Shown: in pieces, positions 45,936 to 54,901 of the stretch | Numbering within the stretch: the stretch's first letter is position 1 | Layout: each line of letters begins with the position of its first letter | Assembly (NCBI GenBank): GCA_024743275.1 | Contig: JANSWW010000002.1 | Coordinates: forward strand, 124,001-188,000 | Direction of reading: 5' to 3' | DNA: 64,000 bases | Source: Alphaproteobacteria bacterium | Lineage (GTDB): Bacteria > Pseudomonadota > Alphaproteobacteria > JANSWW01 | Position numbers and translations under genes: made by a program | Notes under the pieces: generated by a model | The model's database searches: none | What the model was told of the DNA's origin: nothing | The model's input: the letters and a program-made list of their open reading frames with translations, nothing else

Positions 45936-46007
45936 CCCCTCCCTTTGAAAGGGAGGGTTGGGGTGGGTTCCGAAAACCCCTCCAACCTCCCCTTGCGAAG
46001 GGGAGGC
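45936..46007. repeat. paired intergenic hairpins downstream of der
   Basis: Two hairpins with related arms: CCCTCCCTTT/GAAAGGGAGGG at 45936-45956 and CCTCCCCTT/AAGGGGAGG at 45987-46007, separated by a C/T-rich stretch. Same style as the element at 44270. They lie between the amidohydrolase start and the der stop. Confidence 0.7.
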
Positions 46008-46018
46008 TATCGTGGCCC

Positions 46019-47461
46019 CTAGCGCTTTTTCGCCTTGCCCTCATAGGGGTTGTCGGGCTTGCGCAGCATCAGACGGATCGGCACGGCGGGAATGTTGAAC
46101 CGCTCGCGCAGGCCGTTGATCAGATAGCGCTTATAGCTGTCGGGCAGGTCCGCCGGACGGGTCGTGAACAGGGCGAAGCTCGGCGGGCGGATGTTGACCT
46201 GAGTGATGTATTTAAGCGGCAACGGCCGTCCCTGGACAAGCGGCGGCGGATTGTGGTCCAGCACCGCCGTCAGCCAGCGGTTCAGCACGCCGGTGCCGAC
46301 CCGGCGGTTCCAGACCTTATGAACCTCGATCACCGCTTCCAACAGTCTCGGGAAGTTGCGCTTGGCGAGCGCCGAGATGGTGACGATGGGCACGTCCTTG
46401 AACTGGGGCAGAGAGATGGCGACGGCCTGTTTGAAGCCCTTGAGATGCTCCTCCCGGTCTTCGATCGCGTCCCATTTGTTGATGCAGACGACCAGCGCCC
46501 GTCCCTCCTCGGCCGCGATCCGGCCGATGGTGAGATCCTGCTTTTCCAACCCCTGGGTCGCGTCGAGCACCAACACCACGACCTCGGCGAAGTCGAGCGC
46601 CCGCTTGGTGTCCCCGGCGGACAGCCGCTCCACCTTGTCCTGCACCTTGGCCCGGCGCCGCAGCCCGGCGGTGTCGACCAGGCGGAAATCCCGCGTCGTC
46701 CCGTCCGGCCGGGTCCAGGTCCAGTCGACGGCGATGGAATCCCGGGTGATCCCGGCCTCCGGCCCGGTCAACAGCCGCTCTTCCTCCAAAAGCGCGTTGA
46801 CCAGGGTCGACTTGCCGACATTGGGGCGACCGACCACGGCCATCACCAGGGGGCCTTCGAACTCGACGTCCGCCGTTTCCTCTTCCGGGTCCTCCATCTG
46901 GGAGACGTCGGTCATGACCCGCGTCGGCCGCAGCGCCGCATCCGCGTCCTCCGCCGGTTCGTGCGCGAGCAGCGCCTCGGCGAGATCGGCAAGCCCTTCG
47001 CCATGCTCGGCGGAGAACGGGATCGGGTCTCCGATCCCAAGCCCATAGGACTCGGCGAGACCCGCCTGCCCTGCCCGGCCCTCGCATTTGTTTGCCATCA
47101 GGATCACCGGGGTCGAGCGCTTGCGGAGCACGTCGGCGAACACCTCGTCCAGCGGAGTCACGCCGGCCCGGGCATCGACCATGAAGATCGCCACGTGGGC
47201 GTCGTCCAGGGCGCGTTCCGTCTGTTCACGCATCCGGCTTTCCAGCGAGCCGTCATGGGCGTTCTCGTATCCCGCCGTGTCGATCACCCGAAACTGGATC
47301 GACCCGATACGGCCATGGCCCTCGCGCCGGTCGCGGGTCACCCCGGGGGTGTCGTCGACGATGGCCAGACGTTTGCCGACCAGACGATTGAACAGGGTGG
47401 ATTTCCCCACATTCGGGCGCCCGACGATGGCGACCGTGAAATTGGGTAAGGGTTCGACCAT
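46019..47461 (-). CDS. der: ribosome-assembly GTPase Der (EngA)
   Basis: Tandem-GTPase needed for 50S maturation. 480 residues. First G domain: GRPNVGKSTLFNRL, DTPG and NKCEG. Second: GRPNVGKSTLVNAL, DTAGLRRRAK and NKWD. C-terminal KH-like domain with VNIRPPSFALF and RYLINGLRERF. Follows bamB by 9 bp in the same operon, an order seen in many proteobacteria. Confidence 0.97.
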   Translation of the reverse strand: MVEPLPNFTVAIVGRPNVGKSTLFNRLVGKRLAIVDDTPGVTRDRREGHGRIGSIQFRVIDTAGYENAHDGSLESRMREQTERALDDAHVAIFMVDARAGVTPLDEVFADVLRKRSTPVILMANKCEGRAGQAGLAESYGLGIGDPIPFSAEHGEGLADLAEALLAHEPAEDADAALRPTRVMTDVSQMEDPEEETADVEFEGPLVMAVVGRPNVGKSTLVNALLEEERLLTGPEAGITRDSIAVDWTWTRPDGTTRDFRLVDTAGLRRRAKVQDKVERLSAGDTKRALDFAEVVVLVLDATQGLEKQDLTIGRIAAEEGRALVVCINKWDAIEDREEHLKGFKQAVAISLPQFKDVPIVTISALAKRNFPRLLEAVIEVHKVWNRRVGTGVLNRWLTAVLDHNPPPLVQGRPLPLKYITQVNIRPPSFALFTTRPADLPDSYKRYLINGLRERFNIPAVPIRLMLRKPDNPYEGKAKKR

Positions 47462-47470
47462 GGGGGGTGC

Positions 47471-48793
47471 CTATCTCAGGGCGAGGACGTCGCCGTCGTC
47501 GGTCAGCAGGAACAGGGTCTCACCCGCGACCACCGGCGGCACCTGAACGCCGTCCGGCAGCTCAAGGCTCCCGAGGATCTCGCCGGTATAGGGAGACACG
47601 GCGATGGCTTCCCCTTCCGAGCTGACGGCGATCAGCCGGTCGGAGGCCAGGACCGGTCCGACCCAGCGGATCTCGTCCTCCTCGTCCTCCGGGTCCTCGA
47701 AGCGCGGCAACTGGGCGACCCAGCGCACCTGACCGGTTTCCTTGCGCAGGGCGACGATCTGGGCGCGGTCGGTCAACACGAAGAGCCAGTCGCCGGCGAC
47801 CCAGGGCGTCTGTGTGCCACCGATCTCACGGTCCCACACCCGAAGTCCCGAGCGCACGTCGATCGCGGCCATCCGTCCGGAATGAGAGACGGCGAAGGCG
47901 AGGCTGCCGTCGATCACCGGCAGCCCGCGGATCGCGGCGAGGGCCGACAGCGCATCCTGGCGGCGCACGGCGATCAGCGCGTCCGTCCACAACACCCGGC
48001 CGTTCTCGATCCGCAGGGCGAAGACCTCGCCGGAGGTATAGGGCGCGACGACCACATTGTTGTCGACGGCCGGGCTGGAACCGCCGAGCAGTCCCGCGGT
48101 TTCCTGAATGCCGGCATGGGCCCAGAGCCGCTCGCCGGTCGCCTCGTCGAGGGCGAGGAGCTGATTGTCGACGGTGATCGCGAAGACCCGGCCGCTCGCG
48201 ACGGAGGGGGCGGACCTGACCGGGGCGGAGGCGTTGCCGCGCCAGAGAACGTCCCCGCTCATCGCGTCGAGGGCGACTACCTCGGCGAAGCCGGTGGCCG
48301 CGAACAGCCGACCGCCGCGATAGGCGACCCCGCCCGCCCCGACCGGGGCATCCTCGTCCTCGGGGACCAGATCGACCTCCCAGAGTTCATCGCCGGTCGC
48401 CTGGTCGAGTGCGATCAACTCGCTCTCGGAATTCAGCACGAAGACCCGCCCGTCGGCGACGATGGGAGCCGCGATGAGGGAGGCGCTGCTGTCCGATCCA
48501 CCACCGATGGAGGTCGACCAAATGACCTCCGGCGCGTCGGTCAGGGCAAGATGCCCCGCCACATGACGGGCCGATCCGCCGAGCTGCGGCCAATCACGGT
48601 TGACGAAGGGGCGCGGCAGCAGGACCGACACCTCCCGCAGGTTGGGATCCGGCTCAAGCTCCGCGTTGGCCAGGAGCACGGAAATCCGTTCGCCCGGCAG
48701 TCTCGGTGTCTGATCGGCGCCAAAGAAGGTGTCGCCGCATCCGGCCAAGGTAACGGCCAGCACCGCGCCCGCGGCCATCCGCGAAAAAGACAT
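47471..48793 (-). CDS. bamB: outer-membrane assembly lipoprotein BamB-like
   Basis: PQQ/WD40-like beta-propeller lipoprotein of the BAM complex that inserts outer-membrane proteins. 440 residues. Signal with lipobox LAVTLAGC (Cys about residue 19). Repeating propeller motifs such as GRVFVLNSESELIALDQATG, GRVFAITVDNQLLALDEATG and GDWLFVLTDRAQIVALRKET. Sits between a YfgM-like gene and der, the usual context of BamB. Confidence 0.93.
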   Translation of the reverse strand: MSFSRMAAGAVLAVTLAGCGDTFFGADQTPRLPGERISVLLANAELEPDPNLREVSVLLPRPFVNRDWPQLGGSARHVAGHLALTDAPEVIWSTSIGGGSDSSASLIAAPIVADGRVFVLNSESELIALDQATGDELWEVDLVPEDEDAPVGAGGVAYRGGRLFAATGFAEVVALDAMSGDVLWRGNASAPVRSAPSVASGRVFAITVDNQLLALDEATGERLWAHAGIQETAGLLGGSSPAVDNNVVVAPYTSGEVFALRIENGRVLWTDALIAVRRQDALSALAAIRGLPVIDGSLAFAVSHSGRMAAIDVRSGLRVWDREIGGTQTPWVAGDWLFVLTDRAQIVALRKETGQVRWVAQLPRFEDPEDEEDEIRWVGPVLASDRLIAVSSEGEAIAVSPYTGEILGSLELPDGVQVPPVVAGETLFLLTDDGDVLALR

Positions 48794-48799
48794 GGTCGA

Positions 48800-49432
48800 T
48801 TACTCCAGGGCGGCGATCAGCTCGGCGGCCCGGGCCTGCAGGGTGGACGTGGCGTCATCCGCACCGACGATCTGGTCCAGGAACCCGCGGGCCTTGCCGC
48901 TGTCCCCGGCGGCCAGCGCCGCCACGGCCTGTAGCTCGAGCGCCTGATAGCGCAGCGGATGACCCTCCGCCGTAAGGGCGACGACCGTCCCGTCGACGCC
49001 GGCGCTGTCGCCCCGGTCCGCGAGGATGGAGGCGGCAAGCAAGGCGGAGAGATCCTGCAGCAGCGGGTCGGCCTCCGCCGAGGTGGCGATGTCCCGATAG
49101 GTCGCGAGGGCCGCGTCGGCATCCCCCTGCTCACGGGCGATCGCGGCGGCCCGCAGGCGGGCGACCACGCTGTAGCCCGGTGTCGTCTCGCCGGCGAATT
49201 CGGTCAGCCGCTGGCGGAGATCCGCCTCGCCGCCCGACTGGAGAAGCTGTTCGAAACGGGCTGACGCGTCCGCCTTCTGCGAGGCTTGGTAGTTGTCCCA
49301 GCCGATCACGCCCGCAACGATCGCGACGACGGCCACGGCTCCGCCAATGACGTATTTGCCATAGCGAGCCCAAAGCTGTTTGGCGCGGTCCTCGCGCAGT
49401 TCCTCGTCAACCTCGCGGAAGATGTCCGCCAC
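48800..49432 (-). CDS. YfgM-like tetratricopeptide membrane protein
   Basis: 210 residues; one N-terminal transmembrane helix (YVIGGAVAVVAIVAGVIGW) followed by TPR-like helices. The pattern VADIFREVDEELREDRAKQL at the start is typical of the YfgM/DUF2133 family, ancillary to the SecYEG translocon and periplasmic chaperones. GTG start at 49432 with GGAG 8 bp upstream; the frame opens six codons earlier with TTG. Operon with bamB and der. Confidence 0.85.
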   Translation of the reverse strand: MADIFREVDEELREDRAKQLWARYGKYVIGGAVAVVAIVAGVIGWDNYQASQKADASARFEQLLQSGGEADLRQRLTEFAGETTPGYSVVARLRAAAIAREQGDADAALATYRDIATSAEADPLLQDLSALLAASILADRGDSAGVDGTVVALTAEGHPLRYQALELQAVAALAAGDSGKARGFLDQIVGADDATSTLQARAAELIAALE

Positions 49433-49691
49433 AATCCGTACTCCACTCAAATGAAACGGCGTTTTGCCTATCGCATACCCTATATACCAGGTCGCCTATA
49501 GGTAGGGTTGGCCAAACGTACCGTCCAGGGCTCGCATGCTCTACCCTTTGCCGCCGCGCAACGCAATGACACCGGCCGGCAGGCCGCTGTAAAAAGTTCA
49601 CATTTCCGAAAAGCGGCGCTTGCGTGCCGTCGGGGGTTGCCCGACAATGCCGTCCGCACAGTTCTGGGACAGACTGGGGGAGAGCCGCCGG

Positions 49692-50042
49692 ATGGGAGAG
49701 ACCATACGCCTCGGCGACTACCGGAAAGGGCGCAAGAATCGCCGCCCCACTTACTTCAATCGCGACGAACTCAATCGCATTCTCAACGTCTACTCCAAAC
49801 GGGTCGCCGCCGGGGAATGGCGCGATTACGCCATCGATCACACGGGCGATTTCGCGATCTTCTCGATCTTTCGCCATAGCCATGAACGACCGGTCTTCGG
49901 GATTGCCAAGTCGGTTTACGGCACCAGCACCAAGCGGGTCGATTATGCCCTGTTCGACGGCCAGAATCGCATAAAAAAATCAAGCGATCTCAATGATTTA
50001 TTGAACTATTTTGAGAAACGACTTGTGCTCGTAAAGGGGTAA
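49692..50042 (+). CDS. DUF2794 family protein
   Basis: 116 residues from MGETIRLGDYRKGRKNRRPT; the frame extends 24 codons upstream but without conserved sequence. RDELNRILNVYSKRVAAGEW and HERPVFGIAKSVYGTSTKRVDY are typical of this alphaproteobacterial family of unknown function. The 260-bp gap before it, divergent from the YfgM-like gene, holds no gene; an inverted CCTATA/TATAGG lies near 49490 and may be part of a promoter. Confidence 0.85.
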   Translation: MGETIRLGDYRKGRKNRRPTYFNRDELNRILNVYSKRVAAGEWRDYAIDHTGDFAIFSIFRHSHERPVFGIAKSVYGTSTKRVDYALFDGQNRIKKSSDLNDLLNYFEKRLVLVKG

Positions 50043-50109
50043 TCGGCGGTCTCGCACTGACCTTTGGATTCGGTTGCCAGCAAAGAATGTTCGCGTTACG
50101 TTCCTTCGC

Positions 50110-50388
50110 ATGGGACGGATGAAACGACATCAATTGGACGCGGAGGAAAGACAGCGTCAGGCAACCTGCCTCGGCGATATCGCCGACAGCGGCGTCGATG
50201 TCTTCTGCTGGTGCAATCGCTGCGGCCACAACGCGGTGATCGAGACCGCCCGTCTAATGGCCGAACTGGGGCCCGGCTTCCCGGTTCCGGAGATCGGGGC
50301 GAAGATGCGCTGTTCGAGCTGTGGCTCGAAGGATGTCGCGACCCGGCCATCCTGGCCGAGCCTGGGCCAGGTGACCCGACACGATTGA
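50110..50388 (+). CDS. small zinc-ribbon-like protein
   Basis: About 92 residues. Two CxxC pairs (CWCNRCGH and MRCSSCGS) suggest a zinc ribbon; VDVFCWCNRCGHNAVIETA is the best conserved part. Start is unclear: ATG at 50110 or 50119, with a longer frame opening at a TTG at 50074. Function unknown; lies between DUF2794 and a small membrane protein on the same strand. Confidence 0.65.
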   Translation: MGRMKRHQLDAEERQRQATCLGDIADSGVDVFCWCNRCGHNAVIETARLMAELGPGFPVPEIGAKMRCSSCGSKDVATRPSWPSLGQVTRHD

Positions 50389-50496
50389 GCGACAGGATTG
50401 AAGGCGGCGGCGACGGCTTTACCGCGCCCTCTTTTCGCTGGCCCGGCCTTTGCATAGACTTATTCCGATGTGACATGTTCGAGGAAGCGAGGCCCA

Positions 50497-50832
50497 ATGG
50501 ATCTGGCGCTGATGATCGGTGTTGTGGTGGTCGTCCTGGTCGGCGCCGTCGTGTACAGCGTCATGAGCGCACTGATCACGGCGGACCGTAAGCGTGGCCG
50601 GCTCGACGCGCTCGACCGGACCCCACCGGACTATAAGCGCCTGCCGGACCGGCCGGTGGACCGCAAGATGGGCGCCTTGCCGGAAAACCCCTTCCCCGAG
50701 CGGATCGCCGAGACCAAAGCCAAGGCGATGATGGGCCGCTATGCGATCCAGAAGATCGTCGACATGGATCCGAAAGGGGCGGCCAAGGTGGTCTCGCGGT
50801 GGAACGAACAAGGTAAGGCCGAACGAGAATGA
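50497..50832 (+). CDS. small single-span membrane protein
   Basis: 111 residues: MDLALMIGVVVVVLVGAVVY forms an N-terminal helix, followed by a charged cytoplasmic part ending KIVDMDPKGAAKVVSRWNEQ. The last segment resembles the flagellar FliG/M-ring style helical tail only superficially. Not recognised. It overlaps the next gene by 4 bp (ATGA), so the two are co-translated. Confidence 0.7.
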   Translation: MDLALMIGVVVVVLVGAVVYSVMSALITADRKRGRLDALDRTPPDYKRLPDRPVDRKMGALPENPFPERIAETKAKAMMGRYAIQKIVDMDPKGAAKVVSRWNEQGKAERE

Positions 50833-51440
50833 GTGAATTCGACCCCGATTTCGATCTCGACGACGATCCGCTGTCCCCGGCCGCCCTGGAGCGACGCCGG
50901 AAAAAGCGCCGCAAGATGTCACCGGACCGGCAGGCGGCCGACATCATCGATCTTCTGGAAGAGGCAATCGAGAACAACAAGGATCCGCTCGGCAAGGGCA
51001 TGCGCATGTCCAATTGGCGACGCATGGCGAAACAGGAGATAGCGCTCTCGATCCGCAATGTGCAGACCGACATACGGCGCGAGGAGAAGCAATCGGGCGA
51101 AAAGACCGGCCGGCAGCTCATTCGCGGCGGGTTCATGTTGATGGCTGCCTGTGCCTCGTTCTTCGCCTTCTGGGGCGGGATCGCCCTGGTCGGCAAGGAG
51201 TTCGGTCTCGAAATGGGGCTGGCCGCCGCCGTCACCGCCCTGGTGCTGTCCATGGCCTTCGTCTGGCTGGGGCTCACCGTCGATCACCTGGGTCTCGAAC
51301 CCGGCAGCCGCGGCTCCGTCGTCGATCCGGAAGCCCTCGGCCGGTTCGAGCACCGCGGCGGCGGTGACGACGACTCACCACGCTTCGATCCCGCGCGCCT
51401 GCCCACGGCACCGACCCGGCGCTGGTTGAAGCTCGGATAG
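50829..51440 (+). CDS. hypothetical membrane protein
   Basis: 203 residues: acidic start, an Arg/Lys-rich stretch (ALERRRKKRRKM), a helical region, two transmembrane segments (about 104-125 and 130-150) and a polar tail. Family unknown to me. Co-translated with the preceding small membrane protein, so a shared complex is possible. Confidence 0.7.
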   Translation: MSEFDPDFDLDDDPLSPAALERRRKKRRKMSPDRQAADIIDLLEEAIENNKDPLGKGMRMSNWRRMAKQEIALSIRNVQTDIRREEKQSGEKTGRQLIRGGFMLMAACASFFAFWGGIALVGKEFGLEMGLAAAVTALVLSMAFVWLGLTVDHLGLEPGSRGSVVDPEALGRFEHRGGGDDDSPRFDPARLPTAPTRRWLKLG

Positions 51441-51569
51441 TCCCCGCCCGATAGCGCTCCAACTCCCCGGCAAATGTCGGGATCGACAAGGTAATAGCCG
51501 GGTCGCCGGTTGTTGCCGCGCACCGGCTTGGCTAAGCTCCGACGCATCGGAACATAAGGAAACCCCGCG

Positions 51570-52595
51570 ATGGCCGACCCGATCCGCATCCTCACGCCCG
51601 ATGCGCAATACAAGGACGAGAACGAAACCGAACGGAAGGACGCGCCGGCGGCCTACGACTTCGAGACCTATCGGCTGTCGGACCCGGAAGCGATTCCGGA
51701 CGAGAGCTGGCGGGCCGCCGATGTCCTTCTGTGCTGGCACGAATGCCCGATTTCGGCCGAGACCATCGCCAAGCTGGATAACTGCAAGCTGATCGTCCGC
51801 TGCGGCTTCTCGACCGATCACATCGACCTCGCGGCGGCCGCCGCCAAGGGAATCCCGGTCTGCAACATTCCGGATTTCGCCATCAACGAGATCGCCGACC
51901 ACACCATGGCGCTGATCCTCGCCATGCGCCGGAAGGTGCAACTCTATCATTCGACACTGCGCGCCAATCCGGAGAGCGGCTATTTCCACGCCGCCGCCAC
52001 CGTGCGCCGCATGACCGGCAACCGCATCGGCGTCGTCGGCCTGGGCCGGACCGGCCTCGCCGTCGCCCTGCGCGCCAAGGCCTTCGGCCTGGTGGTCCAC
52101 GCCTATGACGTCAACCTCACCCCGGGTATCGAGCAGAGCCTGGGGATCGAACGGGCCGACCGTCTGGAGGATCTCCTGGGGGTGGTCGACATCGTCACGC
52201 TCCACTGCCCGCTGACCGACGAGACGGAGAATATGATCAACCGGGAAACGCTCGCCTATATGCGGCAGAACGCGATCCTGGTGAATGTCTCCCACGGCAA
52301 GCTGGTGGACCTGGACGCGCTCTACGACGCGCTCGCCGACTATCAGATTTCCGGCGCCTGCCTCGACGTGCTGCCGGAGGAGCCGCCGTCGACGGAGACC
52401 AGCAAGCTGATCCGGGATTTCCAGCTTCAGCCCGAATGGTTGTCCGGCCGGCTCATCCTCACACCCCATGCCGGCTGGTATTCCTATGAGAGCCAGGAGG
52501 ATGCCCGCAGCAAATCCATCGAGCTCGTGACCGACCATCTCGAGGCGGGCCGACTGCGCAACTGCATCAACCTGGACGATCTGGTACTCAAATGA
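51570..52595 (+). CDS. D-2-hydroxyacid dehydrogenase-like (CtBP-like) protein with altered active site
   Basis: 341 residues of the NAD-dependent D-isomer 2-hydroxyacid dehydrogenase superfamily. Rossmann motif VVGLGRTG (residues 155-162); dimer helix NEIADHTMALILAMRR. The conserved segment normally reading VNTARG is VNVSHG (239-243), so the usual catalytic arginine is H242. Glutamate (LPEEPP) and histidine (LTPHAGW, H300) are kept. Either an altered mechanism or a non-enzymatic, CtBP-like role. Single gene. Confidence 0.85.
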   Translation: MADPIRILTPDAQYKDENETERKDAPAAYDFETYRLSDPEAIPDESWRAADVLLCWHECPISAETIAKLDNCKLIVRCGFSTDHIDLAAAAAKGIPVCNIPDFAINEIADHTMALILAMRRKVQLYHSTLRANPESGYFHAAATVRRMTGNRIGVVGLGRTGLAVALRAKAFGLVVHAYDVNLTPGIEQSLGIERADRLEDLLGVVDIVTLHCPLTDETENMINRETLAYMRQNAILVNVSHGKLVDLDALYDALADYQISGACLDVLPEEPPSTETSKLIRDFQLQPEWLSGRLILTPHAGWYSYESQEDARSKSIELVTDHLEAGRLRNCINLDDLVLK

Positions 52596-52651
52596 CCGTC
52601 CAGGCCGAGGCAATCGTTATCGGTCGCCGGATCACAAGGATCCAGGCTCGT

Positions 52652-54232
52652 TTACGGGACGTGGATGTTGCAGACCGCGGTAGGTCCATAATCCACATTT
52701 GTTTTGACGACGACACCCGTCGAGATCTTGTCCGCCGGAAGGCCGCATACTTCATACCAATTGTTGCCCGAGGCATTGTATTGGATCGAGAGGGCGGTGT
52801 CGGCGTAGGCCTTCATGACAAGTGACGTGGGCGTCTCCTTCGACACGGCCTTGTCCACCACGCCGATGACCTGCCCCTTTTGAACAACCTGTATTTTCGC
52901 GTTAGAATTGTAATTATCGACCGTGATCTCGATGTCCGGCTTTGAATAGGTCTTCAGAGGCAGCAGATCAGGCCAACCATTCTTCAAGATCACCGTCGGA
53001 TCGGTGCCAAAGGACGTCGGGGCGGTCGTCGGATGGGCCGGCGTGTTGGCCGCGAAATAGCCCGGCATCTGCCAGCAATCCTTGAACTGGGCCGCCAAAT
53101 CCGTGACCGAACTCTCATGCTCGGCCGTCAGGGTCAAAACGGTGCCGGTCAACGCCGCTGTAAACAGGCCGTACCCGCCACCTTCCTCCATCAGCTGATA
53201 GGCGACCTGACCGGAGAGTTCAGCCCGAAGCTTCTCCGTCTTGAAGAGATGCGAGACGATTTTCCAATCCCGGGTCGGCCCAATGATGTCGCCGCTCTCC
53301 GACAGGAAAACCGGTACCGGGAGTTCCTTCGCCTCGTCGGCCAGGCCGTCATAGGCGGTCAAGGGCCCGCCGCTCTGGTAGCGATAGGTGTTGATTCCGA
53401 TGAAGTCGGCCCGCTCTTCCGCGTTGTCGCCTTCCGTGTAATAGCGGGCGATGGTGTCCGTCCCGATCAGTCCCCTCTGCCAGGCATTCGGGTTCTGATT
53501 CGTCCAATTGGCCTGGGCGCCGTCCTGCATCGCCATGCCGACCGGAATGGTCCGGTATCCCTGGCTTTTGATGTGATGTTTCACATCGCGCACGAAGGAT
53601 CTCATGGCCTGCGCCACATCCAACTCCAGCTTCACCGTCTCCTCAACCAATTCGGCATCGGTCTTTTGGTCCTTCTTCTCCTTCTTCTTGTTCTCATTGT
53701 AGAAATAGGCCGCCTGATTTCCGGGATACTCGACCTCGTTGCCGACGGAAAAACAGAACGTGTTGTCGTAGGCCTGGAATTCGTCGACGAGACGCGCGGC
53801 GTGGGCGAAGGTCGCATCGTCGTAGGCGCCGGACTTGTTGTGAACCGCGTGAGCGGCATCGACGAGCCCCACCATGACGTAGACGCCCTTCGCCTTGAGA
53901 TAGTCCATGGCCTGGCGATGGGAATGCGCCGGATTGAGCCCGTAGACGCGGATACAGTTGATGTTGAGGGCGATGGCCCGGTCGAAGGCTTGACTCATCA
54001 CGTCGAAGTACTGATCGGCCAAAACATCGTCATAGCCAAGCGCCGCGACCCCGGCCGCATCGACGGCGACGCCGCGTATCATGAAGCGGTCCTCCGTGAT
54101 TCCGCCCGGCGTGAACCCGGGGGCGTTTTGGCTTGTGTACATGAACTGCTTTCCATGCACGTAGATATGCCGATTGGCGGCCGGCGGTGTCAGCGGCGGC
54201 TTATGTGCTTCACTTTCTGGTATCTGAGTCAT
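52652..54232 (-). CDS. GH72-like (Gas/Gel-type) glycoside hydrolase/transglycosylase-like protein
   Basis: 526 residues. Segments match the order seen in GH72 beta-1,3-glucanosyltransferases: FMIRGVAVD; INCIRVYGLNPAHSHRQAMD; YDNTFCFSVGNEVEYPG with acid/base E166 in GNE; MRSFVRDVKHHIKSQGYRTI; ADFIGINTYRY; PVFLSESGD with nucleophile candidate E312; GQVAYQLMEEGGGYGLF. A Lys-rich insert (residues 182-190) and a C-terminal beta-rich domain (from about 425) are added. No signal peptide or lipobox is seen, odd for a wall-acting enzyme. AGAAGG lies 9 bp before the ATG. Flanks are AT-richer than the rest of the window. Confidence 0.7.
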   Translation of the reverse strand: MTQIPESEAHKPPLTPPAANRHIYVHGKQFMYTSQNAPGFTPGGITEDRFMIRGVAVDAAGVAALGYDDVLADQYFDVMSQAFDRAIALNINCIRVYGLNPAHSHRQAMDYLKAKGVYVMVGLVDAAHAVHNKSGAYDDATFAHAARLVDEFQAYDNTFCFSVGNEVEYPGNQAAYFYNENKKKEKKDQKTDAELVEETVKLELDVAQAMRSFVRDVKHHIKSQGYRTIPVGMAMQDGAQANWTNQNPNAWQRGLIGTDTIARYYTEGDNAEERADFIGINTYRYQSGGPLTAYDGLADEAKELPVPVFLSESGDIIGPTRDWKIVSHLFKTEKLRAELSGQVAYQLMEEGGGYGLFTAALTGTVLTLTAEHESSVTDLAAQFKDCWQMPGYFAANTPAHPTTAPTSFGTDPTVILKNGWPDLLPLKTYSKPDIEITVDNYNSNAKIQVVQKGQVIGVVDKAVSKETPTSLVMKAYADTALSIQYNASGNNWYEVCGLPADKISTGVVVKTNVDYGPTAVCNIHVP

Positions 54233-54455
54233 GATCGATAACCTTCTGTTGTCGATAAAAGGACCTCCATTAAACCATCAACAGGTGCATATTTGAATAT
54301 GCAAAACTCAAAGGGTTGTGTGTAGAGGATATTTTATCTACGGGTCTGTTACCCGTGCTGTGGAGAACGTTTCGATCCGGAAGAGACCGGATAGCGCGGC
54401 CAATCAATGACGGCGATCAGAGCCGGCGATCAGTGCCAGCGATCAGTGCCAGCGA
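54233..54455. other. AT-rich gap upstream of the GH72-like gene
   Basis: Contains a 7-bp-arm palindrome GCATATT TG AATATGC (54287-54302), which may be an operator for the GH72-like gene, and most of a 13-bp tandem array (54413-54464). No gene seen. Confidence 0.5.
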
Positions 54456-54464
54456 TCAGTGCCG
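54413..54464. repeat. four 13-bp tandem repeats
   Basis: Units GCGATCAGAGCCG, GCGATCAGTGCCA twice, then GCGATCAGTGCCG. Unlike the other arrays the unit is not a multiple of three. The stop codon of the small Rossmann gene (TGA on the minus strand, 54458-54456) lies in the last unit. Confidence 0.9.
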
Positions 54465-54890
54465 GTGGCATCGTTCCCAAACGGCAGCCACCGGATCGCC
54501 ACCGAGGTCGGCGGCGGACAACACCGGCACATCCCGGGTCCCGGCACGGGCGGCCAGCCCCTCCCGCAGGACCGGGCCGTCCCGCAGGGCGATCACCGCG
54601 GCGATCGGCAGGGCACCCGCCCCACCCGACGCCCCACCCGACGCCCCACCCGACGCCCCACCCGACGCCCCCGCCAAAGCGCCCCGGACCTGATCCGGCT
54701 TATCGAGCTGAACCACCATGGGTCGGGTCTCGATCGGTAGATCGGCGCAGAGCGCCTCCAGAGCCTCGGGATTCCCGTCCCATAGGACAAGCGACGCCCC
54801 GGCGGCGAGCAGCGTTTCGATCACCGGACGGGCGCCGGGGCCGGCGGCGGCGGTAACAATGACGGTCTGGCCGGCAAGGGGGTCGGACAT
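54456..54890 (-). CDS. truncated Rossmann/SDR-like protein with GASG repeats
   Basis: 144 residues. The N-terminal half looks like a short-chain dehydrogenase opening (AGQTVIVTAAAGPGARPVIE), but catalytic Tyr-Lys segments are absent and the usual length is about 250. Residues 75-91 are GASG repeats made by four 12-bp units (54619-54666). The 3' end falls inside a separate 13-bp tandem array. A GTG at 54905 overlapping the upstream stop is an alternative start. Could be a degenerate gene. Confidence 0.5.
   Translation of the reverse strand: MSDPLAGQTVIVTAAAGPGARPVIETLLAAGASLVLWDGNPEALEALCADLPIETRPMVVQLDKPDQVRGALAGASGGASGGASGGASGGAGALPIAAVIALRDGPVLREGLAARAGTRDVPVLSAADLGGDPVAAVWERCHRH
54619..54666. 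repeat. four 12-bp tandem repeats (GASG coding)
   Basis: GCCCCACCCGAC four times in exact succession on the plus strand; encodes GASG units on the minus strand. Confidence 0.95.
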
Positions 54891-54901
54891 GTTTTGAGGG
54901 T

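Noticed and set aside
44270-46007. Possible CRISPR array in the hairpin repeats
   Set aside because: Only two dissimilar pairs of palindromes, no regular spacers and no cas genes.
53033-54241. 402-codon plus-strand frame opposite the GH72-like gene
   Set aside because: Antisense shadow; the minus frame has coherent glycoside-hydrolase motifs.
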